Numbered from the stretch's first letter, positions 1 to 5,130 are shown. The stretch: DNA of 5,582 nucleotides from JBLHKE01 sp047619485 (GCA_047619485.1 JBLHKE010000538.1:1-5582), one strand, 5' to 3'. The notes: generated by a model from the sequence alone, not told the origin. Numbers and translations are program-made.

Positions 1-2
1 GA

Positions 3-59
3 TCACGACGGTTCCGACGAAGCGACGGTTCGGATGCGAAAAAAACAATCATCAAGTAA
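3..59 (+). other. possible C-terminal tail of an unidentified upstream reading frame
   Basis: Frame 3 is open from the left edge and ends in ...DAKKTIIK and a TAA at 57-59, giving 18 residues. Frame 1 is also open, up to a TGA at 64-66, and reads a polar tail ending MRKKQSSSKS. Neither is long enough to tell coding from chance, and neither resembles the first half of the DUF3298 gene whose end lies on the far side of the insertion sequence. Recorded only because it is the left flank of IS copy 1. Confidence 0.2.
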
Positions 60-70
60 GTCATGACCCA

Positions 71-86
71 GTAGTGTCCGGAAACT
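71..86. repeat. left terminal inverted repeat of IS copy 1
   Basis: The sequence gtagtgtccggaaact is repeated perfectly, inverted, at 1010-1025. Its outer nine bases gtagtgtcc are identical to both ends of IS copy 2. Confidence 0.85.
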
Positions 87-101
87 CGAATCGTCGATAT
101 T

Positions 102-1000
102 TCATGCGGCATCCCGGTAGTAGTAGTAGTAGCGCAGTAGTCCTCCAAGCCTCTCGCGACAATTCACCTTCCCCTGCCCTGTTCAATCCGAACGTAGGCT
201 CGATGATCTTGTTCCCCAGACCCTGGTGATTCCTCTCCCGGTGGTAGTGCTCGCAGAACTGAGCGACGGCTCTTCGCAGAGATCCCTCACCAACCAAGAT
301 CATCCGGCTCAGACACTCCTCCTTGATCGAACGCACAAAAACCTCTCGGCAAATGCGTTCAAATTGGGAGAGCGTGGCGGCAGGCGCACCGAGTTCACTC
401 CGCCACTTTCGAGGATCGACGGGAACTCTTTCGTGAACACGGTCGCACGGTCATGGATCAGGTACCGGTATCCAATAAGGAATCCGCTTGAGCAGTCGGT
501 GAGATTTCGCCCGACCTGCTTCATCCACTCCCCGTCCGGTTCGGGGACGATCCCGGCGATGTGCACCTTCCGGGTCGAGAGCCGGATCAGGAACAGGACG
601 TGGTCGCGCACCAGCCCGCGCAGCGTCCACACCTCCACGGTGAAGAAGTCCGTGGCTTCCAGCATCTCCCAGTGCGTCTTAATGAACGCGGCCCACGTCG
701 TCTTCCTCTCCCGTTCCGGCGCCGGTTCCATACCGGCCTGCTTCAAGATCTCGGCGATCGTCCCCCGGCCGATGTCGTGACCGAGATTTGCAAGCGCCTC
801 CCGGATCCTCGTATATCCTCAGGCACGGTTTTCCTCTGCCATCTTGACTACGATTTGCCGGATCTCCTCGGCAGTTGGCGGGCGACCTACTCTCCGTCGG
901 ACGCCGCTCGAATCGTATTTCTTCGCGATGAGCTTGCGGTGCCACGCGAGCAGGGTCTACGGCGTGACAAGGTTCACAATTTGAACTTCAGCAGTTTTTC
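102..1000 (-). pseudogene. IS transposase pseudogene (DDE/integrase core, broken)
   Basis: Read on the minus strand, the family order is recoverable piecewise: NLVTP-stop-TLLAWHRKLIAKKYD, then KMAEENRA-stop-GYTRIREAL, then the catalytic block with ATDFFTVEVW, YLIHDRATVFTKEF and PRSPNLNAFAERF, then RSIKEECLSRM, EHYHRERNHQGL and finally ERLGGLL...YRDAA-stop at 102-104. Breaks: TAG at 957-959, TGA at 819-821 (where copy 2 has Trp, TGG), a frameshift near 331-343 just after the AFAERF glutamate, and another near 150-162 before the C-terminal tail. About 70 N-terminal residues present in copy 2 are absent. The first and second catalytic Asp and the Glu can all still be seen, but no functional protein can be made. 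Amino-acid similarity to copy 2 is only moderate, so the two copies are not a recent duplication. The right-hand end of the remnant is approximate. Confidence 0.85.
117..131. repeat. (GTA)5 microsatellite within the transposase tail
   Basis: Five GTA units on the plus strand encode a run of five Tyr near the C-terminus of the copy 1 transposase. The equivalent place in copy 2 has a single Tyr (LLNHYRRAA). This looks like replication slippage in an unselected gene. Confidence 0.6.
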
Positions 1001-1009
1001 TTGTAATCA

Positions 1010-1025
1010 AGTTTCCGGACACTAC
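1010..1025. repeat. right terminal inverted repeat of IS copy 1
   Basis: The sequence agtttccggacactac is the exact reverse complement of 71-86. It is followed by gggatc, the same six bases that follow the right end of IS copy 2. Confidence 0.85.
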
Positions 1026-1187
1026 GGGATCTCATTCTCGTTTGCCCCGTATCACGTCGGGTGCTACGCCGCGGGAGCCTACCACGTGGACATCAGGTGG
1101 GACGAGATCGCCGGGATCATCGACTCAGGTCGCTGGGCATTCCTCGGGCGCTTCTCCAAGCCGAACCTCGTGGGTTCGGTCCGGTAG
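1026..1187 (+). pseudogene. C-terminal fragment of a DUF3298-type (RsiV-like) protein, cut by IS copy 1
   Basis: The frame starting at the last base of the IS end reads GISFSFAPYHVGCYAAG, then AYHVDIRWDEIAGIID and finishes at TAG 1185-1187, 53 residues in all. The pattern F.F.PY.VG.YAAG...V.I.W.E, a strand, then a Tyr/Gly turn, then a final strand and helix, is the signature of the C-terminal end of the DUF3298 domain found in extracytoplasmic lipoproteins and in the lysozyme-sensing anti-sigma factor RsiV. Homology begins immediately at the IS boundary and there is no start codon, so this is the severed 3' end of a gene. The Cys in GCYAAG is unusual: a Pro is typical there. The 5' half is not visible in bases 1-70, so it lies elsewhere or has been deleted. 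The assignment is from motif memory. Confidence 0.65.
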
Positions 1188-1315
1188 TTCAGGGAGATCG
1201 ATTCCGGCGAAATAGAAGGAATCCCAACCAAGCAAGTTTTCGCCGCAGCCCGTGCGCTACTCGATGGATCCCACTGAGCACTTCCACCCTAAGGGCTTGT
1301 CAGGAAATAAGTCCT

Positions 1316-1331
1316 GCGATCGTGGGATCGC
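1316..1331. repeat. small perfect hairpin, 6-bp arms
   Basis: The arms gcgatc (1316-1321) and gatcgc (1326-1331) are perfect inverted repeats around a 4-base loop. No T-run follows on either strand, so it is not a standard intrinsic terminator. It may be an operator-like or chance palindrome. Confidence 0.4.
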
Positions 1332-1339
1332 GTCTGTGG

Positions 1340-1399
1340 GCGGAGTGGGTGCGGAGTGGGTGCGGAGTGGGTGCGGAGTGGGTGCGGAGTGGGTGCGGA
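1340..1399. repeat. 11-bp tandem repeat, five full units plus a partial
   Basis: The unit gcggagtgggt is repeated without error from 1340 to 1394, and gcgga at 1395-1399 begins a sixth unit. The perfect identity suggests recent slippage expansion. The period is close to one DNA helical turn and is not a multiple of three, which argues against a protein repeat. Confidence 0.95.
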
Positions 1400-1484
1400 A
1401 GGATTCGCCCCCGGCGGCAAAAGAAAACAGTGATAAGAACTGGGATGTTTAGTCCCATGTTGTATTCCCACTCGACAAAAAACC

Positions 1485-1512
1485 TTGCGATGGCGGCATG
1501 GTCAGGTGTAAT
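1485..1512 (+). promoter_or_regulatory. weak sigma70-like promoter candidate for the hydrolase gene
   Basis: TTGCGA at 1485-1490 and TGTAAT at 1507-1512 are separated by 16 bases (four of six and five of six matches to the sigma70 consensus). The predicted transcript would have a leader of about 50 bases before the ATG at 1573. Boxes of this quality occur often by chance. Confidence 0.3.
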
Positions 1513-1557
1513 TTTTTCGGGGTTGAGGCTGCATTCTGGAGCTTCGAGTGAATGATG

Positions 1558-1564
1558 AAGGAAG
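1558..1564 (+). promoter_or_regulatory. Shine-Dalgarno sequence for the gene at 1573
   Basis: The purine-rich aaggaag lies 8 bases upstream of the ATG at 1573. This is good placement and supports that start codon. Confidence 0.65.
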
Positions 1565-1572
1565 AAAAATAA

Positions 1573-2301
1573 ATGAGTGAGCTATGGACATTTTCGGGGA
1601 TCAATAGCCCGTTTAACCCGAGCACGGGAAACTATGAAGACTACACTTGGGAGCGGTTGAAATTGCAGATTTCAGCGACCCCGGATCGGCGGTATGCTAG
1701 CCATTTGGGGACTTCGAATGCCTACGACCGGGAGCACAATGTCGTCGGTCTGGGATCAGAGAAGAAGCTGGATCGCGAAGCCGACGAGTTTGTTACCAGC
1801 GGCGGCGGCTATCCGGAGGTGAGTAGCGGGATGTTCAAGGGTAAGACGGTCAGAGTGCTACTGGTCGCGCCGAAAACAACGACCAAGCCGCCGCGTGTTA
1901 GCGGGTTGGTGGTCGAAGTCTACTGGAGCCCCAATGACCAAGTTCCCAATCAGCGATTGATCCGACCTGACACTCTGAAGTACTGGCGAAAGTATGCCCG
2001 CGGCGGTGGCCAGGTGTGGCCGGTTGAGAACAAGTCGGGATCCGGTTTTGGCAAAGGGCACGACTTCAATGGCTTTCTTAAGAAACCGCCGATTGTCACC
2101 CGCGGAGTAATCAGAAAGGCTGGGGGCGGCTCGAAAGGTTTGAAGGGGACACGAAGAGTCTGGAAAAAGACGGGGCAACTCGCGCCTTCGCCGGCGGCTA
2201 CTCTGCAGGCATGGATCGATGATCCGAATGTCGATTACGTCTTGATAGCCCACAGCCAAGGCTGCAATATAGCCATGCACCTTTTGAAATTTGGATATTA
2301 A
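1573..2301 (+). CDS. alpha/beta-hydrolase (lipase-like) protein, probably C-terminally truncated
   Basis: This 242-residue protein has no signal peptide or membrane segment, so it should be cytoplasmic as read. The start is supported by an aaggaag ribosome site 8 bases upstream. The only strong motif is near the end: DYVLIAHSQGCNIAMHLL, a hydrophobic strand followed by the G/A-H-S-Q-G nucleophile elbow of alpha/beta hydrolases, with the presumed catalytic Ser at residue 228. KTVRVLLVAP (about residue 90) and GLVVEVYWS could be the preceding core strands. Only 14 residues follow the Ser, whereas the fold normally needs roughly 80-150 more to supply the Asp and His of the triad. The protein is therefore probably inactive or a remnant, with the 3' part lost at the junction with the next gene. 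The N-terminal 80 residues (FSGINSPFNPSTGNYEDY and onward) match nothing I know. Substrate unknown. Confidence 0.6.
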   Translation: MSELWTFSGINSPFNPSTGNYEDYTWERLKLQISATPDRRYASHLGTSNAYDREHNVVGLGSEKKLDREADEFVTSGGGYPEVSSGMFKGKTVRVLLVAPKTTTKPPRVSGLVVEVYWSPNDQVPNQRLIRPDTLKYWRKYARGGGQVWPVENKSGSGFGKGHDFNGFLKKPPIVTRGVIRKAGGGSKGLKGTRRVWKKTGQLAPSPAATLQAWIDDPNVDYVLIAHSQGCNIAMHLLKFGY

Positions 2302-2707
2302 AACTGATATCATCGCCTTGCCGATCGTACTCCTAATTTTTTTCACAAATGTCGCCTGTACAACGACTAGTAGCCGTCCGAAGCGCCTAACCGAAGGCTC
2401 AGCAAACGGATTTTCGGTCGGTGAGATTTACAAGGTTACCGAGTCGATGGAAGCGGTAACGTGGGGTACTCGAACCTACCTCGTCGCGAAACCGTCGTCC
2501 CGCAATTCTGGGAGAAAGCCGACGGCAGTGGTGCAGGTGACTGCGGGGACACTCGTTCGGATTTCTGCGATCTGCCGGGAGAACACGCTAACACGCGGAA
2601 TCGAATGTTGGGCAGAGGGTGTCATCGACACCGGTGTGTCGCAGAAGATGAGGGTCTCACTGGCCAATGAACAACTGAAGGCTTCGCTGCGGAAGCTCGA
2701 GCGCTAG
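2291..2707 (+). CDS. small probable lipoprotein of unknown function
   Basis: The 138-residue protein begins with a short charged segment (DIKTD), a hydrophobic core (IIALPIVLLIFF) and TNVAC followed by a Thr/Ser-rich linker, which reads as a type II signal peptide with Cys at about residue 23. The Asn at -3 is atypical for a lipobox, so SpII cleavage is likely but not certain. The mature part (about 115 residues) has alternating hydrophobic residues typical of a small beta-rich domain (YKVTESMEAV, AGTLVRISAICRE, GIECWAEGVID) and a short terminal helix. I do not recognise the family. The only start is TTG at 2291, because a TGA lies in frame at 2285-2287. It overlaps the hydrolase stop by 11 bases, and no good ribosome site precedes it, so translational coupling is plausible. 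Alternatively the native start was lost in the deletion that truncated the hydrolase. Confidence 0.6.
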   Translation: MDIKTDIIALPIVLLIFFTNVACTTTSSRPKRLTEGSANGFSVGEIYKVTESMEAVTWGTRTYLVAKPSSRNSGRKPTAVVQVTAGTLVRISAICRENTLTRGIECWAEGVIDTGVSQKMRVSLANEQLKASLRKLER

Positions 2708-2792
2708 TAGAAAACTCTGAGCTGAGATTGCGTTCCAGATCCGTTTTAATTTTCAAATGTCTGGCACTGGCAACCTACTGAGAACCGATGCC

Positions 2793-2817
2793 CCCGTAGT
2801 GTCCCAAAACTCGAACG
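2793..2817. repeat. left terminal inverted repeat of IS copy 2
   Basis: It begins cccgtagtgtcccaaaa and matches the inverted right end at 3966-3990 in 24 of 25 positions; the mismatch is at the 18th base (c versus g). Confidence 0.9.
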
Positions 2818-2869
2818 GCGCTCAGGCCGCCCTCCTGTAGTGGTTTAGAAGACCTCCGAGCCTCGAATC

Positions 2870-3895
2870 TCAGACGACCTTTCCCGCCCCGTTCGCCGCC
2901 CCGTTCGCCGCTTTAGCAGCCGGTTCGATCAGCCTGTTCGCCAGACCCTGGTGGTTGCGCTTCGTGTGGTAGTGCTCGACGTACTCTGACACGGCAATCC
3001 GGAGCGGCCTCTCGGAGAAGAAGATCATCCGGCTGAGACACTCCTCCTTGATCGACTGTCCGAACCTCTCCGCGAAGGCGTTCAAGTTGGGGCTGCGCGG
3101 GGGAGTCCTGATGATCTTCACTCCCGAGACGTTCAGGATGGAACGGAACTCCTTCGTGAATCGCGGGTCGCGATCGATGATCAGGTATTCCTTCCCCAGC
3201 AGGAACCCGGAAAAACCGTCCGTCGCGTTCCTGGCGACCTGCTCCATCCACTTTCCATACGGCTCTTGCACGATGCCCATGATGTTGACGCGACGAGTCG
3301 CTAGCTCGATGGCGAAGAGAATGTGGTAGTGGACGAGCGACCGCCCCATCCAGATCTCGACAGTGAGCATGTCCGACGCGGCGATAGCCTCACAGTGGGC
3401 TCGGAGGAAGGTCTTCCACGATATCCCCCTGTGAAGAGCAGGTTCGATCCCGTGATCCTCTAGAATGCGGGCGATGGTGTTGCGCCCGACCTCGTGCCCA
3501 ATGTTCAATAGGGCGCCCCGGATCCGCGTATAGCCCCATGATGGATTCTCCTTGGCCATTCGCACGACCAACGTGCCGATCTCCGGCTCGACCATTGGAC
3601 GTCCGACCTTCTTCCGGCTGCCGTCGTATTTCTTTGCCACGAGTTGCCTGTGCCAGCGCAGCAGGGTGTCGGGCGTGACGAGCGAGCCGATCTCCCGCAG
3701 CACGCTCCGGCAAACCAGCCTGGCCTTCGCCGCCAGGCGACGGCGTTCCGCGTCGGTGAACCTGAGCCCCTTCGGCCCGAGCCGATCGAGGAGGACCTGG
3801 TTCTCCTCGCGGAGGTAGTCGATGATCGCCGCCTGCTCCCTGTTAGCCCAATGGGCCAGGGCGGACGGCACCAGATGGAATGGTTGGATGAACAA
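2870..3895 (-). CDS. IS transposase, DDE integrase-core family, lacking its last residues
   Basis: This 341-residue transposase catalyses cut or copy transposition of the surrounding element. An N-terminal DNA-binding part (residues 1-100) includes the helix-turn-helix-like LVTPDTLLRWHRQLVAKKYDG. SWGYTRIRGALLNIGHEVGRNTI follows (about 119-141). The retroviral-type integrase core then carries the catalytic triad: Asp175 (SDMLTVEIW), Asp241 (IIDRDPRFTKEF) and Glu276 (NLNAFAERF), a D-34-E spacing. It ends with EHYHTKRNHQGLANRLIEP. The start used is TTG at 3895 (FIQPFHLV); there is no in-frame ATG nearby and the frame is open further upstream, so the true start is uncertain. The TGA at 2870-2872 appears premature: 15 more in-frame codons read DSRLGGLLNHYRRAA before TGA at 2822-2824, matching the tail of copy 1. 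Activity may survive, since the core is intact. Confidence 0.85.
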   Translation of the reverse strand: MFIQPFHLVPSALAHWANREQAAIIDYLREENQVLLDRLGPKGLRFTDAERRRLAAKARLVCRSVLREIGSLVTPDTLLRWHRQLVAKKYDGSRKKVGRPMVEPEIGTLVVRMAKENPSWGYTRIRGALLNIGHEVGRNTIARILEDHGIEPALHRGISWKTFLRAHCEAIAASDMLTVEIWMGRSLVHYHILFAIELATRRVNIMGIVQEPYGKWMEQVARNATDGFSGFLLGKEYLIIDRDPRFTKEFRSILNVSGVKIIRTPPRSPNLNAFAERFGQSIKEECLSRMIFFSERPLRIAVSEYVEHYHTKRNHQGLANRLIEPAAKAANGAANGAGKVV

Positions 3896-3965
3896 GACCC
3901 ACGATAGGCCGAAATCGATGTGATTCCCGGTCTCGAAACGCCCTAACCCTCAGGGATCCGCGCAT

Positions 3966-3990
3966 CGTTCGACTTTTGGGACACTACGGG
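3966..3990. repeat. right terminal inverted repeat of IS copy 2
   Basis: This is the inverted partner of 2793-2817 with one mismatch, ending ...ttttgggacactacggg. It lies about 70 bases upstream of the transposase start. Confidence 0.9.
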
Positions 3991-4085
3991 ATCCCACGAC
4001 TAGCCCGCCTCGCGAGCTCTCAGGTTGGACTTCTACTTCTACCAAGCGCACATCCGCGGTCACTTCTGGCTCGCGGGAGGTTCTC

Positions 4086-4402
4086 TCACCAGTTGCGAAT
4101 TAGCGACACAGCCTCCGGCGCGTCGGCGCCGACCTGAATATCTGGGCGCCCATAGAAGGTGTTGATTGCGCCGGTATGGGCGGCCGATTTAGCGTTATCT
4201 TTGGTCGATTTCACCGCGAGCAATTTGCTCTATCCGCGGCGTTCAGGCTGATGGATCATCGCCAGCACTATCGCGTCATCGACGTCGTTGCCCATGTCAG
4301 TTTCGAAGATTATCGGCACGGGATCTTTCGCTGCCAGCGAGCCCCACCCGGCCATCAAGTTGCTGCCGCCAATGACCACCGCAGCCCGCCCTTTCTCCCC
4401 AT
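4086..4402 (-). pseudogene. nucleoside hydrolase (IUNH family) pseudogene
   Basis: Family members cleave the N-glycosidic bond of nucleosides to give base and ribose. The N-terminal calcium/ribose-binding motif is clear: DPVPIIFETDMGNDVDDAIVLAMIH, corresponding to the usual D-T-D-x-G-x-D-D. The frame then hits TAG at 4230-4232, but homology continues in the same frame as SKLLAVKSTKDNAKSAA, INTFYGRPDIQVG and DAPEAVSLIRNW to TGA at 4086-4088. The TAG is thus a nonsense mutation. A segment of roughly 30-40 residues normally found between RPDIPVG and DAPEAV is missing, and everything after NW (about 200 residues) is gone. The likely native start is ATG at 4402-4400 with a GAAGGG site 7 bases upstream; it gives a signal-like MGRKGGLRWSLAAA that changes frame near 4358 into LMAGWGSLAAKDP. 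The protein would have been exported. Confidence 0.8.
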
Positions 4403-4409
4403 CTCCGAT

Positions 4410-4415
4410 CCCTTC
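4410..4415 (-). promoter_or_regulatory. Shine-Dalgarno sequence for the nucleoside hydrolase remnant
   Basis: Read on the minus strand, gaaggg lies 7 bases before the ATG at 4402-4400. It supports that ATG as the ancestral start, and shows the 5' end of the gene survived while the promoter region beyond about 4450 was replaced. Confidence 0.45.
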
Positions 4416-4449
4416 AACGGCGCCCTCAAGCGCCCCACGCAAAAAGCAA

Positions 4450-4842
4450 ATTCTTAGCAATCACCGCATCATCGAGGTGCTACCCAACGGCCAGCAGAAC
4501 CGCTCCTATGGTTGCATGGGCGGGCTGACGCGATTGCCGGTCGCGGGCCGGGACATTGTCATTTTCAGCAACATCGAAACGCCGAATTCGCGACTCGAGA
4601 ACGGCACCGTGTGGGCGAGTTTTAATGGCGGCAAGACATGGCCGATCAAACGCCTCGCCACCCCGGGATCGAGCGGTTACTCATCGATGAACGCCGGTCG
4701 CCCCGGAACCGCGAGCGAGGGTTGGATCTATCTCATGGCCGAGACCCATGGTGCCGTGGTGGTGCGTTTCAACTTGTCGTGGTTGATCGAGGGTGGAGAA
4801 GCCACCGGTGATGGAAAAGTCCCCGACTGGGCGAAGCAATAG
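4450..4842 (+). pseudogene. sialidase / BNR-repeat protein, C-terminal fragment
   Basis: About 130 residues resemble the end of a secreted exo-alpha-sialidase-type six-bladed propeller (GH33/BNR). EVLPNGQQNRSYGCMGGLTRLP leads into DIVIFSNIETPNSRLENGTVWASF. The Asp-box SFNGGKTW follows at 4618-4641 (with Asn for the usual Asp), then SGYSSMNAGRPGTASEGWIYLMAE and RFNLSWLIEG. The Tyr in GYSSM is where these enzymes keep the nucleophilic Tyr. The frame ends normally at TAG 4840-4842. The first blades (usually 200 or more residues) and any signal peptide are missing. The open frame continues upstream only because it runs antisense through the nucleoside hydrolase, and the first ATG within the homology is internal (near 4514). 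Homology begins between about 4450 and 4468, marking a rearrangement junction. It is a remnant, not a functional enzyme. Confidence 0.75.
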
Positions 4843-4980
4843 CCGCAGCAGAGGTCGTAGGCGCAGCAAAACTTGCACGAGACGGAAGTGCCGCAGCAAC
4901 GACAAGGGAGACCGGAAAGCCCCCCACTGCCCCGAAGGTCCGACCGAGGCCAGATGAAGGGAACGTGGCTCCGGCTTCAG

Positions 4981-4998
4981 CCATTGGCGTTAGGTTAA
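4981..4998. repeat. outer inverted repeat, left arm (partner 5226-5243)
   Basis: The sequence ccattggcgttaggttaa matches the reverse complement of 5226-5243 in 17 of 18 positions. The similarity continues outward at lower identity: ggcttcagccattggcg against ggctaaacccactggcg. The two arms enclose about 230 bases. Confidence 0.85.
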
Positions 4999-5023
4999 GG
5001 CCGTAGCCGATCCGCCTCAACCC

Positions 5024-5035
5024 GGCCTGAAAGGT
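5024..5035. repeat. inner repeat ggcctgaaaggt, forward copy
   Basis: These twelve bases are exactly complementary to accttt caggcc at 5137-5148 and 5203-5214. A shorter forward copy, cctgaaagg, lies at 5091-5099. The four copies are thus two forward followed by two reversed. Confidence 0.85.
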
Positions 5036-5049
5036 GAAAGAGCAAAGAG

Positions 5050-5065
5050 CATGGCTTCAGCCATG
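5050..5065. repeat. palindrome catggct-tc-agccatg
   Basis: Perfect 7-bp arms surround a 2-base spacer. The GGCT-nn-AGCC core recurs at 5265-5280 and, degenerately, near 4974 and 5245. This makes it a REP-like unit. Confidence 0.8.
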
Positions 5066-5130
5066 GGAAAAGGATAGCAACGCAGTGCGTCCTGAAAGGG
5101 GGCGAGAATCTTGGAACAATCCACAGCTAT

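Larger units (their letters stand above)
71..1025 (-). mobile_element. degenerate insertion sequence with integrase-core transposase (IS copy 1)
   Basis: The element is bounded by a perfect 16-bp inverted repeat, gtagtgtccggaaact at 71-86 and its reverse complement at 1010-1025, and encloses a decayed DDE (rve-type) transposase on the minus strand. It is 955 bp, about 240 bp shorter than the related complete element at 2793-3990. The missing part is the transposase N-terminus and the non-coding leader, so this is an internally deleted, non-autonomous derivative that kept both ends. The single-ORF organisation resembles IS481-like elements, but I cannot assign a named IS family from the sequence alone. 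No target-site duplication is evident: the left flank ends catgaccca and the right flank begins gggatctca. Confidence 0.85.
1188..1572. other. non-coding stretch between DUF3298 fragment and hydrolase gene
   Basis: I find no credible coding in these 385 bases; the open frames across it are produced by the 11-bp tandem repeat. It holds a small hairpin (1316-1331), the tandem repeat (1340-1399), a weak sigma70-like promoter candidate (1485-1512) and the ribosome binding site of the next gene. There are also short inverted repeats at 1301-1316 (cagga/tcctg) and 1441-1457 (tggga/tccca), without a T-run. Confidence 0.5.
2793..3990 (-). mobile_element. complete insertion sequence with integrase-core transposase (IS copy 2)
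   Basis: Ends at 2793-2817 and 3966-3990 form a 25-bp inverted repeat with a single mismatch. They enclose one long transposase ORF on the minus strand, giving an element of about 1.2 kb. The nine bases gtagtgtcc near each tip are shared with copy 1, and the left ends of both copies continue aaactcgaa, so they belong to one family. No clear target duplication is visible (left flank ccgatgcc, right flank atcccacg). The right end is followed, as in copy 1, by gggatc. Both copies have the transposase pointing left. Confidence 0.9.

Noticed and set aside
226..1187. Long plus-strand open frames across 226-780 and 561-1187
   Set aside because: They run antisense to the transposase remnant, whose conserved motifs lie on the minus strand. 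Only the last 53 codons (1026-1187) of the second frame carry independent protein signal, and these lie outside the element.
1291..1316. End of a further insertion sequence (aagggcttgtcaggaaataag)
   Set aside because: It has an IS-end-like feel, but I could find no inverted partner in the window and no linked transposase.
1340..1399. CRISPR array
   Set aside because: The 11-bp units are contiguous, with no spacers, and no cas genes are present.
1061..1555. Plus-strand frame of 164 codons through the tandem repeat, encoding GVGAEWVRSGCG-type repeats
   Set aside because: The repeat period of 11 is not a multiple of three, the flanking residues have no protein-like pattern, and the frame overlaps the DUF3298 fragment in another phase.
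3991..4085. Possible short coding piece reading LDFYFYQAHIRGHFWLAGG on the plus strand
   Set aside because: It is too short, has no start or ribosome site and no family pattern that I recognise. It lies between the copy 2 boundary and the nucleoside hydrolase remnant.
4419..4434. ggcgc/gcgcc hairpin followed by an A-rich stretch, considered as a terminator
   Set aside because: The arms are only 5 bp and there is no T-run directly after the stem in the direction of either gene remnant.
4288..4450. N-terminal extension of the sialidase frame starting at the ATG at 4288
   Set aside because: This part is antisense to the nucleoside hydrolase coding motifs and has a Pro/Ser-rich shadow composition. 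The sialidase similarity starts only at about 4450-4468.
4769..5020. Minus-strand frame of 83 codons (4769-5020) and alanine-rich plus-strand frame after 4843
   Set aside because: Both have low-complexity composition, no motifs and no ribosome site, and they run into the repeat cluster.
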